Origin: Leucobacter sp. Psy1
Lineage (GTDB): Bacteria > Actinomycetota > Actinomycetes > Actinomycetales > Microbacteriaceae
Length of the DNA stretch: 64,000 bases
Assembly (NCBI RefSeq): GCF_020096995.1
Contig: NZ_CP083692.1
Span: 1,798,001 to 1,862,000 of the forward strand
Direction: 5' to 3'
Part shown: piece after piece, positions 1 through 8,761 of the stretch
Layout: the number at the start of each line of letters is the position of its first letter
Position numbering within the stretch: the stretch's first letter is position 1
Translations under genes and position numbers: made by a program
Notes under the pieces: generated by a model
Seen by the model: only the letters and a program-made list of their open reading frames with translations
Told to the model about the DNA's origin: nothing
Databases searched by the model: none

Positions 1-1
1 G

Positions 2-2446
2 GGGCACGTGTTCTCGTACACCCACACCGACACCGTCGCCCGCTTCCAACGTATGCGCGGCAAGCGGGTCTTCTACCCCATGGGGTGGGACGACAACGGC
101 CTGCCGACGGAGCGCCGGGTGCAGAACTACTACGGGGTGCGCTGCGATCCTTCGCTCCCCTACGTCGAGGATTTCGTGCCCCCGCATGACGGAGGAGATG
201 GGAAGAGCGTCAAGGCGGCCGACCAGCAGCCCATCTCGCGACGCAACTTCATCGAGCTGTGTGAGCGGTTGACCGTCGAGGACGAGCGCCAGTTCGAAGA
301 TCTGTGGCGCACTCTCGGTCTGTCCGTCGACTGGGCGCAGACCTATCGCACGATCGGCCCAGAGTCGCTGCGCGCGTCGCAGCTCGCGTTCGTCCGCAAT
401 GTCGAGCGCGGCGAGGCGTATCAGGCGCAGGCCCCCACGCTCTGGGACGTCACGTTCCGCACCGCCGTCGCCCAGGCCGAACTCGAGGACCGCGAGCAGC
501 CGGGCGCATATCACCAGCTCGCGTTCCACCGCACCGAATCGAGCGCGGCGGTCGGCGAGGGCGACATCCTCATCGATACCACGCGCCCTGAGCTGCTCGC
601 GGCGTGCGTGGCGCTCGTGGCGCATCCGGATGACGAGCGCTACCAGCAGCTCTTCGGCACCACCGTGCGCACCCCCGTCTTCGACGTCGAGGTTCCGGTG
701 CTGGCCCACCACCTCGCCCAGCAGGACAAGGGCACCGGCATCGCCATGATCTGCACCTTCGGCGACGTCAACGACGTCGTCTGGTGGCGTGAACTGCAGC
801 TGCCGAGCCGCTCGATCCTGGGCTTCGACGGCCGCGTCGTCTCCGAAGCGCCCGAGGCGATCACGAGCGAAGCCGGCCGTGAGGCGTACGCTCAGCTCGC
901 CGGGAAGACGGTGTTCAGCGCCAAGAAGGCCATGGTCGAACTGCTGCAGGCCTCGGGTGAACTCATCGGCGATATCCGTCCGATCACCCATCCCGTGAAG
1001 TTCTTCGAGAAAGGCGACAAGCCGCTCGAGATCGTATCGACGCGCCAGTGGTACATCGCGAACGGCGCGCGCGATGAGGATCGCCGGGCCCGGCTGCTCG
1101 CGCACGGTCGCGAACTCCAGTGGCACCCCGACTTCATGCGCGTGCGCTACGAGAACTGGGTGGAGGGACTGACGGGCGACTGGCTGGTGTCGCGGCAGAG
1201 GTTCTTCGGTGTGCCGATCCCCGTCTGGTACCCCCTCGACGCCGAGGGCAACCCGGTGTTCGACTCCCCCATCCTGCCGCGCGAAGAGCAGCTCCCCGTC
1301 GATCCGTCGACCGATGCGCCCGAGGGCTACTCCCCCGAGCAGCGCGGAGTCCCCGGCGGCTTCCAGGGCGAGGTCGACGTGATGGACACCTGGGCGACCT
1401 CGTCGCTCACGCCGCAGCTCGCCGGAGGGTGGGAGCGGGATCCTGAGCTCTTCGAGCTCGTCTACCCGTACGACCTCCGCCCCCAGGGTCAGGACATCAT
1501 CAGGACCTGGCTGTTCTCGACGCTCCTGCGCTCCGAGCTGGAGGAGGGTCAGCTTCCCTGGCGTCACGCCGGCATCTCGGGGTGGATCCTCGATCCCGAC
1601 CGCAAGAAGATGTCGAAGTCGAAGGGCAACGTCGTCACGCCGGCCGGCATGCTCGCGCAGCACGGCTCCGACGCCGTCCGCTACTGGGCAGCATCGGCCA
1701 AGCTCGGCACCGATGCGGCGTTCGACCCGCAAAACCCCACGCAGATCAAGATCGGCCGCCGTCTGGCGATCAAGCTCTTGAACGCCGCGAAGTTCACGCT
1801 GAACTTCGACGCCACGGGAACGGGCACGGTGACGGAGCCGCTGGACCGCTCGATGCTCACGCGCCTCGCCCGCGTGGTGTCCGAAGCCACGCGCGCCCTC
1901 GAATCGTACGACCATGCCCGCGCGCTCGAGCTGACCGAGTCATTCTTCTGGACCTTCTGCGACGACTACCTGGAGCTCGTCAAGGAGCGCGCGCACGGCG
2001 CGACCGATGCCGACGACGCCTCCCGGGCCTCCGCCGTCACCGCCCTCCGTGCGGCGCTGTCCGTCTTCATCCGGTTGTTCGCCCCCTACCTCCCGTTCGC
2101 GACGGAGGAGACCTGGTCATGGTTCAACGAGGGATCGGTGCACGTCGCCGCCTGGCCGGAGGCGAGTGAGCTCTCGGATCTCGCCGGAGACGCGGATGAG
2201 GGTCTTCTCGACCTCGTCGGCGAAGCGCTCATCGGCATCCGCGGGGCGAAATCGGAGGCCAAGGCGTCGCAGCGCACCCCCGTCACCCTCGCGGTCGTGC
2301 AGGCATCCGCGAGCGATGTCGAGCGGCTGGAGAGCGCCGGCCACGACCTCGCTGCGGTGGGACGGATCGCCGAGCTCCGCATCGAGAGCGGAGACGTGAC
2401 GCGTCCGACCGTCTCCGAGATCGCCCTCGAGACCCCGGAGGCATGA
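2..2446 (+). CDS. valS: valine--tRNA ligase, 5'-truncated by window edge
   Basis: Charges tRNA-Val with valine in the cytoplasm and edits misacylated threonine. The frame is open from base 2 and begins with GH followed by VFSYTHTDTVAR, which I read as the last two residues of the class I HIGH signature, so roughly the first 50 codons lie outside the window. The second class I signature, KMSKSKGN, lies near base 1605. Between them is a long CP1-type editing insertion, and after them a helical anticodon-binding domain. The sequence resembles the actinobacterial ValS subtype with GWDDNGLPTERR after the HIGH region. The stop codon overlaps the next ATG in an ATGA arrangement, suggesting translational coupling to the small ORF that follows. 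Confidence 0.97.
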   Translation, partial: GHVFSYTHTDTVARFQRMRGKRVFYPMGWDDNGLPTERRVQNYYGVRCDPSLPYVEDFVPPHDGGDGKSVKAADQQPISRRNFIELCERLTVEDERQFEDLWRTLGLSVDWAQTYRTIGPESLRASQLAFVRNVERGEAYQAQAPTLWDVTFRTAVAQAELEDREQPGAYHQLAFHRTESSAAVGEGDILIDTTRPELLAACVALVAHPDDERYQQLFGTTVRTPVFDVEVPVLAHHLAQQDKGTGIAMICTFGDVNDVVWWRELQLPSRSILGFDGRVVSEAPEAITSEAGREAYAQLAGKTVFSAKKAMVELLQASGELIGDIRPITHPVKFFEKGDKPLEIVSTRQWYIANGARDEDRRARLLAHGRELQWHPDFMRVRYENWVEGLTGDWLVSRQRFFGVPIPVWYPLDAEGNPVFDSPILPREEQLPVDPSTDAPEGYSPEQRGVPGGFQGEVDVMDTWATSSLTPQLAGGWERDPELFELVYPYDLRPQGQDIIRTWLFSTLLRSELEEGQLPWRHAGISGWILDPDRKKMSKSKGNVVTPAGMLAQHGSDAVRYWAASAKLGTDAAFDPQNPTQIKIGRRLAIKLLNAAKFTLNFDATGTGTVTEPLDRSMLTRLARVVSEATRALESYDHARALELTESFFWTFCDDYLELVKERAHGATDADDASRASAVTALRAALSVFIRLFAPYLPFATEETWSWFNEGSVHVAAWPEASELSDLAGDADEGLLDLVGEALIGIRGAKSEAKASQRTPVTLAVVQASASDVERLESAGHDLAAVGRIAELRIESGDVTRPTVSEIALETPEA

Positions 2447-2706
2447 CCGTGAGACTCGGGGTGCGATGGACGGCGGGAGCAGCGCCGCACGAGAGCGTTC
2501 CCGCCGTGCTGCACGACGCGATCACCGCTCAGGATGCCGAGCACCCCGAGGCCAGCGCCTGGACGCTCACGTGGCTGGAGGGCCGCGCACGGTGCGAGCT
2601 CGACGACCTCGTGCGCGTCGCACAGGATCACGACGGATCGGTCTCCGTTGTCCGATTGGGCGATGAGACCGATGAACCGGACGACGACGATTGGCTGGGC
2701 GCGTGA
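2443..2706 (+). CDS. small acidic hypothetical protein
   Basis: An 87-residue protein of unknown function. Its ATG overlaps the valS stop codon (ATGA) and its own stop overlaps the GTG of the lipoprotein gene (GTGA), so the three genes are probably co-translated. The sequence has no signal peptide, membrane segment or recognisable motif. The C-terminus is strongly acidic, with a run of aspartates before the final WLGA. The tight overlaps and typical codon use argue for a real gene rather than a chance ORF. Confidence 0.75.
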   Translation: MTVRLGVRWTAGAAPHESVPAVLHDAITAQDAEHPEASAWTLTWLEGRARCELDDLVRVAQDHDGSVSVVRLGDETDEPDDDDWLGA

Positions 2707-3224
2707 GCGCCGCACGAGCGTGGCGCGCACGCTCCGCGCGCACGCTGCCCGTCTTCCTCGTCGCGGGGCTGCTCGGCGCCTCCCTCGCCGGGTGCGCGCC
2801 GGAACCCGATGAAGTCGCGGGAGCACCGGAGAAGGGCTCCCCCGCCCCCGAAGAGTCGAGCTGGTCGGAACCGGAGACCGAGTTCGACCCGAACGTCAAG
2901 TCGACCGAGCTCCCCGACGGGTTCCCCTCCGCGGCGTTCCCCCTGCCCGAGGACGCGACGATCGACGACGCCGGGGCTCGGAGCGAGTTCGAATGGTACG
3001 TCGTGCTACGCGCGGCGGACGGGACGCAGGCGGACGCCCTGTGGGATCGGATCATCGAGGACGGCGCCTACGCCGTCGACGATGAGTCGCAGAACGACGA
3101 CGGCGGACGCAGCGCCCTGCTGATCAACGACGAACTCACGGTCTCCGCCACCACCATTCCCGAGGATGACGGCTCAGTGCTGCTCTCCTACGACCTGAGC
3201 AGCGGGGACCCGGACGCCGAGTAG
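2703..3224 (+). CDS. secreted lipoprotein, unknown function
   Basis: A 173-residue predicted lipoprotein. I chose the GTG at 2703, which overlaps the stop codon of the preceding gene, instead of an in-frame TTG at 2691. The N-terminus has basic residues, a hydrophobic core and a lipobox LAGC, so cysteine near residue 28 would be lipidated and the protein anchored on the outer face of the membrane. The mature part begins with a Pro/Glu/Ser-rich linker and continues as an acidic globular region of about 110 residues. I do not recognise the family. It ends the short valS operon; the next gene is convergent. Confidence 0.8.
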   Translation: MSAARAWRARSARTLPVFLVAGLLGASLAGCAPEPDEVAGAPEKGSPAPEESSWSEPETEFDPNVKSTELPDGFPSAAFPLPEDATIDDAGARSEFEWYVVLRAADGTQADALWDRIIEDGAYAVDDESQNDDGGRSALLINDELTVSATTIPEDDGSVLLSYDLSSGDPDAE

Positions 3225-3269
3225 CGTTACCCGATGACGCGCGGGCGAGGGGACCTCGAGCGCTGAACC

Positions 3270-3332
3270 TCAGGCGCCGCGCACGGCCGGGGGTCTCAGG
3301 CGCTGCGCAATGCCCTGAGTCAGGCGCTGCGC
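3270..3332. repeat. three short direct repeats at the 3' end of clpX
   Basis: The 13-base unit GCGCAGCGCCTGA (clpX sense) occurs at 3320-3332, 3296-3308 and 3270-3282; the last copy has one substitution. The first copy contains the clpX stop codon and the last two sense codons. The other two lie downstream in the convergent intergenic space at near-regular spacing of about 25 bases. Confidence 0.8.
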
Positions 3333-4588
3333 TCGGCGCGCGACTGCAGCATCCTCGGCGGTGCCTCGCCCCTGACCGACTCCGCAGTGACGATCACCCT
3401 GGTGATGTCGTCGGACGACGGCACCTCGAACATGATGGGACCGAGCAAGTTCTCGAGGATCGCGCGCAGTCCGCGCGCCCCGGTCTTTCGCTCCACCGCG
3501 AGCTCCGCGATCGCCTCGAGCGCCTCATCCTCGAACTCGAGGCCCACGCCATCGATCTCGAAGATCCGCTGATACTGCTTCACGAGCGCGTTCTTCGGCT
3601 CGCTGAGGATGCGCTTCAGGGCGTCGACGTCGAGGGGATCCACTGTGGCGACCACCGGCAGACGGCCGATGAACTCGGGGATGAGGCCGAACTTGTGGAG
3701 GTCCTCCGGCTGCACCTCAGCGAAGAAGTCGGCCTCGTCGCGCTTGTTCGGGAGCGGTGCGCCGAAGCCGACGCCGCCCTTCCCCATCCGCGTGGCCACG
3801 ATGTCTTCGAGTCCGGAGAAAGCTCCCGCCACGATGAACAGCACGTTCGTCGTGTCCAGCTGAATGAACTCCTGATTGGGGTGCTTGCGGCCGCCCTGCG
3901 GGGGGATCGACGCGACGGTGCCCTCGAGGATCTTGAGCAGTGCCTGCTGCACGCCCTCACCCGAGACATCTCGGGTGATCGACGGGTTCTCGGCCTTCCG
4001 CGAGATCTTGTCGATCTCGTCGATGTAGATGATCCCCGTCTCGGCGCGCTGGACATCGAAGTCAGCGGCCTGCAGCAGCTTCAAGAGGATGTTCTCGACA
4101 TCCTCACCCACATACCCGGCCTCGGTCAGCGCCGTCGCATCCGCGACGGCGAACGGAACGTTCAGCTGGCGCGCGAGAGACTGCGCGAGATACGTTTTAC
4201 CACAGCCCGTCGGACCGACCATCAGGATGTTCGACTTGGCGATCTCTACTTCATCGGCCGCGGCCTCGGCACTCGTGAGCGCCTTCCTGGCGCGAACCCG
4301 CTTGTAGTGGTTGTACACGGCAACCGCGAGCGACTGCTTCGCGCGATCCTGCCCGATCACGTACTGGTCGAGGAACTCGGCGATTTTGCGGGGCCGGTGC
4401 AGCGTGAAATCGGAGGGGTCTGCTTCTGCGTGCTGCTCGGCGAGCCGCTCCTCGATGATCTCGTTGCAGAGAGCGACGCACTCATCGCAAATGTAGATCT
4501 GCGGCCCGGCGATGAGCTGCTGCACCTGCTTCTGCGACTTTCCGCAGAATGAGCACTTCAGCAACTCGCTGCTCTCGATCTTCGCCAT
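3320..4588 (-). CDS. clpX: ATP-dependent Clp protease ATP-binding subunit ClpX
   Basis: The AAA+ unfoldase that recognises, unfolds and feeds substrates to the ClpP1P2 peptidase. The 422 residues match the family length. The N-terminal zinc-binding domain shows CSFCGKS and CDECVALC (residues 12-42). Walker A is GPTGCGKT (about 125), Walker B is IIYIDEID (about 188), and a GYVGED pore-loop motif and an IGRLPV region near 310 are present. clpX lies downstream of clpP2 on the same strand, but a strong hairpin stands between them, so clpX may be partly or separately transcribed. Confidence 0.98.
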   Translation of the reverse strand: MAKIESSELLKCSFCGKSQKQVQQLIAGPQIYICDECVALCNEIIEERLAEQHAEADPSDFTLHRPRKIAEFLDQYVIGQDRAKQSLAVAVYNHYKRVRARKALTSAEAAADEVEIAKSNILMVGPTGCGKTYLAQSLARQLNVPFAVADATALTEAGYVGEDVENILLKLLQAADFDVQRAETGIIYIDEIDKISRKAENPSITRDVSGEGVQQALLKILEGTVASIPPQGGRKHPNQEFIQLDTTNVLFIVAGAFSGLEDIVATRMGKGGVGFGAPLPNKRDEADFFAEVQPEDLHKFGLIPEFIGRLPVVATVDPLDVDALKRILSEPKNALVKQYQRIFEIDGVGLEFEDEALEAIAELAVERKTGARGLRAILENLLGPIMFEVPSSDDITRVIVTAESVRGEAPPRMLQSRAERSA

Positions 4589-4670
4589 TCAGAGGCCCCC
4601 CTCACACTTCCGGCCAACGTTCACGAGCCTAGCCGTCACCCCTGACAACAGGGCCTGAGACTCGCCGAAG

Positions 4671-4707
4671 GGCCCCGGGACACCGTAAGCGGGTGTCCCG
4701 GGGCCCT
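4671..4707 (-). terminator. strong hairpin between clpP2 and clpX
   Basis: A perfect 15-base-pair inverted repeat (4671-4685 with 4693-4707) and a 7-base loop directly follow the clpP2 stop. Only a weak T-rich tract follows on the minus strand, so it may be a partial terminator, an attenuator or a 3'-end stabiliser for the clpP1P2 message. Confidence 0.7.
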
Positions 4708-4713
4708 CACAAA

Positions 4714-5388
4714 TCACACGGCCTGAGGATTCTTCCGACTCGTCAGTACCTGATCGACGAGGCCGTAGTCCATGGCCTCCTGGGCGCTGAGGATCTTGTC
4801 GCGATCGATGTCGCGATTCACTTCCTCGGGCGATCGCTTCGAGTGCTTCGACAGCGTCTCCTCGAGCCACTCCCGCATGCGCAGGATCTCGGCCGCCTGG
4901 ATCTCGATGTCGGACGCCTGCCCGTGCCCGGCCTGGCCGGTCGAGGGCTGGTGGATCAGCACGCGGGCGTTCGGCAGTGCGAGACGCTTACCCGGCGTGC
5001 CGCCTGCGAGCAGGACCGCTGCGGCCGAAGCCGCCTGACCGAGGCAGACCGTCTGCACGTGTGGACGGATGTACTGCATCGTGTCGTAGATCGCCGTCAT
5101 GGCGGTGAACGAGCCACCTGGCGAATTGATGTACATCGTGATGTCACGCTCGGGATCCTGGCTCTCCAGGACCAGCAGCTGAGCCATCACGTCGTCCGCC
5201 GAGGCATCGTCGACCTGCACGCCGAGGAAGATGATGCGATCCTCGAACAGCTTCGCGTACGGATCCTGGCGCTTGAAGCCGTACGCCGTACGCTCCTCGA
5301 ACGAGGGCAGCACGTAGCGGGACTCTGGCATCATGAGGCCGGCTCCCCCGGCCCGGGGCATTTCACGCGTCATCTGCGATTCATTCAC
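4714..5388 (-). CDS. clpP2: ATP-dependent Clp protease proteolytic subunit ClpP2
   Basis: One of two different ClpP peptidase subunits of the actinobacterial mixed ClpP1P2 tetradecamer. The nucleophile serine lies in [11 protein letters not shown] near residue 120 and the histidine in RVLIHQPS near 145; the catalytic aspartate is in DIDRDKIL. The AAA after the serine, instead of MGA, matches my memory of mycobacterial ClpP2. Start ATG at 5388 is preceded by an AGAGAAAG Shine-Dalgarno-like stretch, and only 12 bases separate it from the clpP1 stop, so the two are co-transcribed with clpP1 first. Confidence 0.97.
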   Translation of the reverse strand: MNESQMTREMPRAGGAGLMMPESRYVLPSFEERTAYGFKRQDPYAKLFEDRIIFLGVQVDDASADDVMAQLLVLESQDPERDITMYINSPGGSFTAMTAIYDTMQYIRPHVQTVCLGQAASAAAVLLAGGTPGKRLALPNARVLIHQPSTGQAGHGQASDIEIQAAEILRMREWLEETLSKHSKRSPEEVNRDIDRDKILSAQEAMDYGLVDQVLTSRKNPQAV

Positions 5389-5400
5389 TTTCTCTGTCGC

Positions 5401-5991
5401 CTACTTCCCAGTTCCGCCGCCGCCGACCACGTCACTGGCCGACTCGCGGATGAAATCGACGAACCCGTACTCGAGCGCCTCGGTTGCGGTGAACCAGCGG
5501 TCGCGGTCCCCGTCCTCGTTGATCTGCTCGACGGACTTGCCCGTCTGCGCTGCAGTGATCTCGGCCAGGCGGTTCTTCATCGAGGTGATGAGCTGCGCCT
5601 GCGTCTGGATGTCACTCGCCGTACCACCGAATCCGCCGTGCGGCTGGTGCAGCAGCACCCGCGCATTCGGGGTGATGTAGCGCTTGCCGCGCGTGCCTGC
5701 GGTGAGCAGGAACTGACCCATCGAGGCCGCCATGCCGATCCCGACGGTCACAATGTCGTTCGGCACGAAGGACATCGTGTCGTAGATGGCCATGCCAGCG
5801 GTGATCGAGCCACCGGGCGAGTTGATGTAGAGATAGATGTCGGCCTCGGGGTCCTCTGCCGCGAGGAGAAGGATCTTGGCGCAGATCTCGTTCGCGTTAT
5901 CGTCGCGGACCTCTGAGCCGAGCCAGATGATGCGATCCTTGAGCAGTCGCTCGAACACGCTGTTCGGCTGCTGTGGCGTCTGTTCTGCCAT
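5401..5991 (-). CDS. clpP1: ATP-dependent Clp protease proteolytic subunit ClpP1
   Basis: The partner peptidase subunit of ClpP2. The catalytic serine lies in [12 protein letters not shown], the histidine in [11 protein letters not shown] and the aspartate in DGDRDRWF. From the chosen ATG at 5991 ([13 protein letters not shown]) the protein has 196 residues, close to family length. Alternative in-frame starts at 6003 and 6069 would add residues that look unlike ClpP, and the 6069 start would swallow a probable operator. This is the first gene of the clpP1-clpP2 unit. Confidence 0.96.
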   Translation of the reverse strand: MAEQTPQQPNSVFERLLKDRIIWLGSEVRDDNANEICAKILLLAAEDPEADIYLYINSPGGSITAGMAIYDTMSFVPNDIVTVGIGMAASMGQFLLTAGTRGKRYITPNARVLLHQPHGGFGGTASDIQTQAQLITSMKNRLAEITAAQTGKSVEQINEDGDRDRWFTATEALEYGFVDFIRESASDVVGGGGTGK

Positions 5992-6054
5992 TCGGCGCTC
6001 CATTCGTGATTGACTGATTCGAGAGTACCGATTCCGGGGCGTCTCCGTGGCCGT

Positions 6055-6070
6055 GTTCGCCCTGGGCACA
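6055..6070 (-). promoter_or_regulatory. ClgR-like operator upstream of clpP1
   Basis: Read on the minus strand, the site is TGCCCAGGGCGAAC preceded by TG. The corynebacterial ClgR consensus as I remember it has CGC-Y-N-A-N-R-GCG as its core, and this site differs at a single core base. It lies about 65 bases upstream of the chosen clpP1 start. ClgR is a known activator of clpP1P2 in actinobacteria; the assignment here is an inference from pattern and position. Confidence 0.45.
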
Positions 6071-6087
6071 CCGGCCGGAGAACGAAC

Positions 6088-6119
6088 GATCCCCCGTCCG
6101 CAGTGCGGTCCGGGGGATC
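6088..6119 (-). terminator. probable tig terminator
   Basis: A GATCCCCCG arm at 6088-6096 pairs with CGGGGGATC at 6111-6119, with a smaller nested stem. It lies just after the tig stop codon and before the clpP1 regulatory region. A GTTCGTTCTC tract follows on the minus strand. Confidence 0.6.
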
Positions 6120-6150
6120 TATCTCGCGACGAGCGCGCAGGGAGCGGAGA

Positions 6151-7509
6151 CTACTCCGCCTTCTGCTCCTCGGCCTGGTCTTCGGCTGCCGACTCGTCGG
6201 CGCCGTCCTCTTCGACGTCGGGCTCATCCGCGTCGACGGCGGTGAACTCGGACAGATCGACGGCGTTGCCGTCCTTGTCGACGACCTTCGCCTTGCCGAG
6301 CGCGACCGCGAGGGCCTTGTTGCGCGTGACCTCGCCGACGATCAGGCCCATCTGGTTGCCCTGGCTGATCGCCTGCAGGAACTGGGCCGGCTCCATGCCG
6401 TACTGCTGCGCCGACGAGAAGATGTACTGCGAGAGCTCCGCCTGGGTCGGGGTGACACCCTCGGCCTCGACGATGGCGTCGAGGAGGAGCTGGAGCTGGA
6501 TCTGCTTCTCGCTCGAGACGCGGACCTCGGCACGGTGCTCGTCGTCCTCGAGACGGCCCTCGTTCTCGAGGTGGCGGTGCACCTCTTCCTCCACGAGCTC
6601 CTCGGAGACCGGGATGCCGGCCTGCTCGATGAGCGTCTCGGTGAAGAGGTCGCGCGCCTGCTGACCCTGCGCGAACACGGCGGTCTTCGCCGCCTGCTCG
6701 GCCAGGCTCTCGCGGAGCTCTGCGATGGTGTCGAACTCGCTGGCCATCTGGGCGAACTCGTCGTCGGCCTCGGGCAGCTCGCGCTCCTTCACGGCGGTGA
6801 CGGTCAGTTCAACCTCGGCCTCCTGGCCCTCGTACTCGCCGCCGAGCAGCTGGGAGGTGAAGGTGGTGGTCTCGCCCGCCGTGAGCGTCTCGACGGCCTC
6901 ATCGGTGCCCTCGAGCAGGTTGCCAGCGCCGACCTCGTAGGAGACGCCCTCGGCCTGATCGACGGACTCGCCGTCGATCCGCGCGACGAGGTCCAGATCG
7001 ACGAAGTCGCCGCGTGCTGCAGCGCGCTCGACCGTGACGAGAGTACCGAAGCGCTCGCGGAGCTTGGTGAGCTCGGCCTCGACGGCATCGTCGTCGATCT
7101 CGGCATTGTCGACGGTCAGCTCGATGCCGTCGTAGTTCGGCAGCTCGAACTCGGGGCGGGCCTCGACCTCGAACACGAGATCGAGCGTCGCCTCGGGGTC
7201 CTTCGCGTCGGGCCACTGGGCCACGTCAGCGGTGGGGCGGCCCATCGGACGGGTCTCCGTCTCAGCGACGGCAGCCTGGTAGAACTCGTCGAGCGAGGAG
7301 TTCACGGCCTCCTGGACGACGGCCTCGCGGCCCACGCGCTGGTCGATGATCGGTGCGGGAACCTTGCCCTTGCGGAACCCGGGAATCGAGACCTGCTCCG
7401 AGATGGACTGGTAGGCGCGCTTCAGGTGCGGCTCGAGCTCGTCCATGGTCACGGACACGGTCAGCTTGACGCGGGTCGGATTGAGCTTCTCGGCGTTCGT
7501 CTTCGGCAA
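6151..7509 (-). CDS. tig: trigger factor, ribosome-associated chaperone
   Basis: Binds the ribosome exit tunnel through L23 and shields nascent chains. The 452-residue protein has the N-terminal ribosome-binding signature [10 protein letters not shown] near residue 42, then an FKBP-type peptidyl-prolyl isomerase region (about 160-240) and a helical C-terminal substrate cradle. The tail beyond residue 415 is almost entirely acidic (Glu, Asp, Ala), a common trait of actinobacterial trigger factors. It is separated from the clp genes by a hairpin and from tRNA-Pro by about 70 bases. Confidence 0.98.
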   Translation of the reverse strand: MPKTNAEKLNPTRVKLTVSVTMDELEPHLKRAYQSISEQVSIPGFRKGKVPAPIIDQRVGREAVVQEAVNSSLDEFYQAAVAETETRPMGRPTADVAQWPDAKDPEATLDLVFEVEARPEFELPNYDGIELTVDNAEIDDDAVEAELTKLRERFGTLVTVERAAARGDFVDLDLVARIDGESVDQAEGVSYEVGAGNLLEGTDEAVETLTAGETTTFTSQLLGGEYEGQEAEVELTVTAVKERELPEADDEFAQMASEFDTIAELRESLAEQAAKTAVFAQGQQARDLFTETLIEQAGIPVSEELVEEEVHRHLENEGRLEDDEHRAEVRVSSEKQIQLQLLLDAIVEAEGVTPTQAELSQYIFSSAQQYGMEPAQFLQAISQGNQMGLIVGEVTRNKALAVALGKAKVVDKDGNAVDLSEFTAVDADEPDVEEDGADESAAEDQAEEQKAE

Positions 7510-7582
7510 TTTGGCCTCTCATCGTCGGAAATCTTGCGGGTACGTGCGGGTCACGGCCTGCATCGGGCCGGGTGACCCTGGT

Positions 7583-7656
7583 CGGGGCGACAGGATTCGA
7601 ACCTGCGACCTCCCGCTCCCAAAGCGGGCGCTCTAGCCAAGCTGAGCTACGCCCCG
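7583..7656 (-). tRNA. tRNA-Pro (TGG anticodon)
   Basis: The cloverleaf folds with acceptor stem CGGGGCG/CGCCCCG, T-arm containing GTTCGAATC and anticodon stem CCCGC/GCGGG around loop TTTGGGA, giving TGG. The 3' CCA is not encoded. Confidence 0.96.
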
Positions 7657-7833
7657 AAACCCGTGAGTATCGGTATTCAGTAACGCGACCAGCCGCGCAA
7701 CCTGAGCAAGTCTAGCCGAAAGCGGCGGAAATTCGCTCATCGCGCCGCTCCGGCGTCGAATGCCGCCGCGACCGCGCACGAGAGGGCCCCGAAAGGCCGG
7801 GCGACCGGATCGCCCCGACTGGAAGAAAAGTGG

Positions 7834-7904
7834 AGGGGATGACGGGAATCGAACCCGCGTAATCAGTTTGGAAGACTGAGGCTCTACCATTGAGCTACAT
7901 CCCC
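7834..7904 (-). tRNA. tRNA-Gly (TCC anticodon)
   Basis: The acceptor stem GGGGATG pairs with CATCCCC, and the T-loop sequence GTTCGATTC is present. The anticodon loop CTTCCAA is closed by TCAGT/ACTGA, giving TCC. The CCA end is not encoded. Confidence 0.96.
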
Positions 7905-7980
7905 GTTGCGCCTCACGGACGCGTGCCGGAGCACCTGTTCGATCATAGTGCATCCCGCGACCGGGAAGCACATCGCCGAG

Positions 7981-8529
7981 TCAGTCGCGTGTCGCGGCGC
8001 GATGTCCGTCGGTGTAATCGGCGTACACCGCGCTGTTCTCGCGCACCGCAGCGCGATCCTCGTCGCGGAGCTCGCGCACCACACGCCCCGGCACCCCGGC
8101 GACGAGCGAGCGCGGAGGAATCTCGACGCCCTGCGCCACGAGCGCACCCGCCGCCACGAGGGAACCCTCGCCGATGACCGCTCCGCTCAGCACCGTCGCG
8201 TTCATCCCGATGAGGCATCCGTTCTCGACAACAGCCCCGTGCACGACGGCGTTGTGGCCGATCGAGACGTCGTCCCCGATGACGGCGGCTCCCGATCCGT
8301 CTCCGCGTTGAGCGTGGATGACCACGCCGTCCTGCACGTTCGTCCGAGCACCGATCGTCACCGAGTTCGCGTCGCCGCGCACGACGGCGTTGTACCAGAC
8401 ACTGCTCTCGGCGCCGATCCGCACGTCGCCGACGATGACCGACCCCGGAGCGAGCCAGACGCTATCGTCGATGTCCGGCTCACCGTACGCCGGCACTCCG
8501 ATCACGCGGGCGTGATGATCCTGCCCCAT
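7981..8529 (-). CDS. gamma-class carbonic anhydrase-like acyl hexapeptide-repeat protein
   Basis: A 182-residue left-handed beta-helix protein. The repeating pattern of V/I-G-x-x-(S/T) hexapeptides is clear through the middle (WLAPGSVIVGDVRIGAESS and onwards). Histidines in VVIHAQRG and GHNAVVHGA match the zinc-ligand positions of the gamma-carbonic anhydrase/YrdA group. I chose the ATG at 8529; a longer frame would run into the tRNA-Asn gene. Family members may be true carbonic anhydrases or ferripyochelin-binding-like proteins of uncertain activity. Confidence 0.9.
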   Translation of the reverse strand: MGQDHHARVIGVPAYGEPDIDDSVWLAPGSVIVGDVRIGAESSVWYNAVVRGDANSVTIGARTNVQDGVVIHAQRGDGSGAAVIGDDVSIGHNAVVHGAVVENGCLIGMNATVLSGAVIGEGSLVAAGALVAQGVEIPPRSLVAGVPGRVVRELRDEDRAAVRENSAVYADYTDGHRAATRD

Positions 8530-8549
8530 TGCACGCCTCTCTCGATACG

Positions 8550-8578
8550 AAAAAGCCCCTACCGCGACGGTAGGGGCT
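8550..8578 (-). terminator. rho-independent terminator of tRNA-Asn
   Basis: An 11-base-pair perfect stem (8554-8564 with 8568-8578) with a three-base loop, followed on the minus strand by a run of five T. It stands immediately downstream of tRNA-Asn and before the hexapeptide-repeat gene. Confidence 0.88.
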
Positions 8579-8585
8579 CTGTCCG

Positions 8586-8658
8586 CTCCCCCGGCTGGGC
8601 TCGAACCAGCGACATCCTGATTAACAGTCAAGCGCTCTGCCAACTGAGCTACAGGGGA
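8586..8658 (-). tRNA. tRNA-Asn (GTT anticodon)
   Basis: Acceptor TCCCCTG pairs with CGGGGGA, the T-arm is GCTGG-TTCGAGC-CCAGC, and the anticodon loop CTGTTAA gives GTT. No encoded CCA. Confidence 0.96.
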
Positions 8659-8761
8659 TCATTGCCTCAGCAACTCATCTATCGTAGCAAGCCGAATCCG
8701 CGCCCTGCAAATCGACCTGCGGGTCGTGCACAGATGCTGCGGCGCGGACGTTCCGCGGGCG

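Noticed and set aside
6010-7575. A 521-codon plus-strand frame opposite trigger factor
   Set aside because: It is a reverse frame of tig; the Leu/Gly/Val pattern mirrors the Glu/Ala-rich sense strand.
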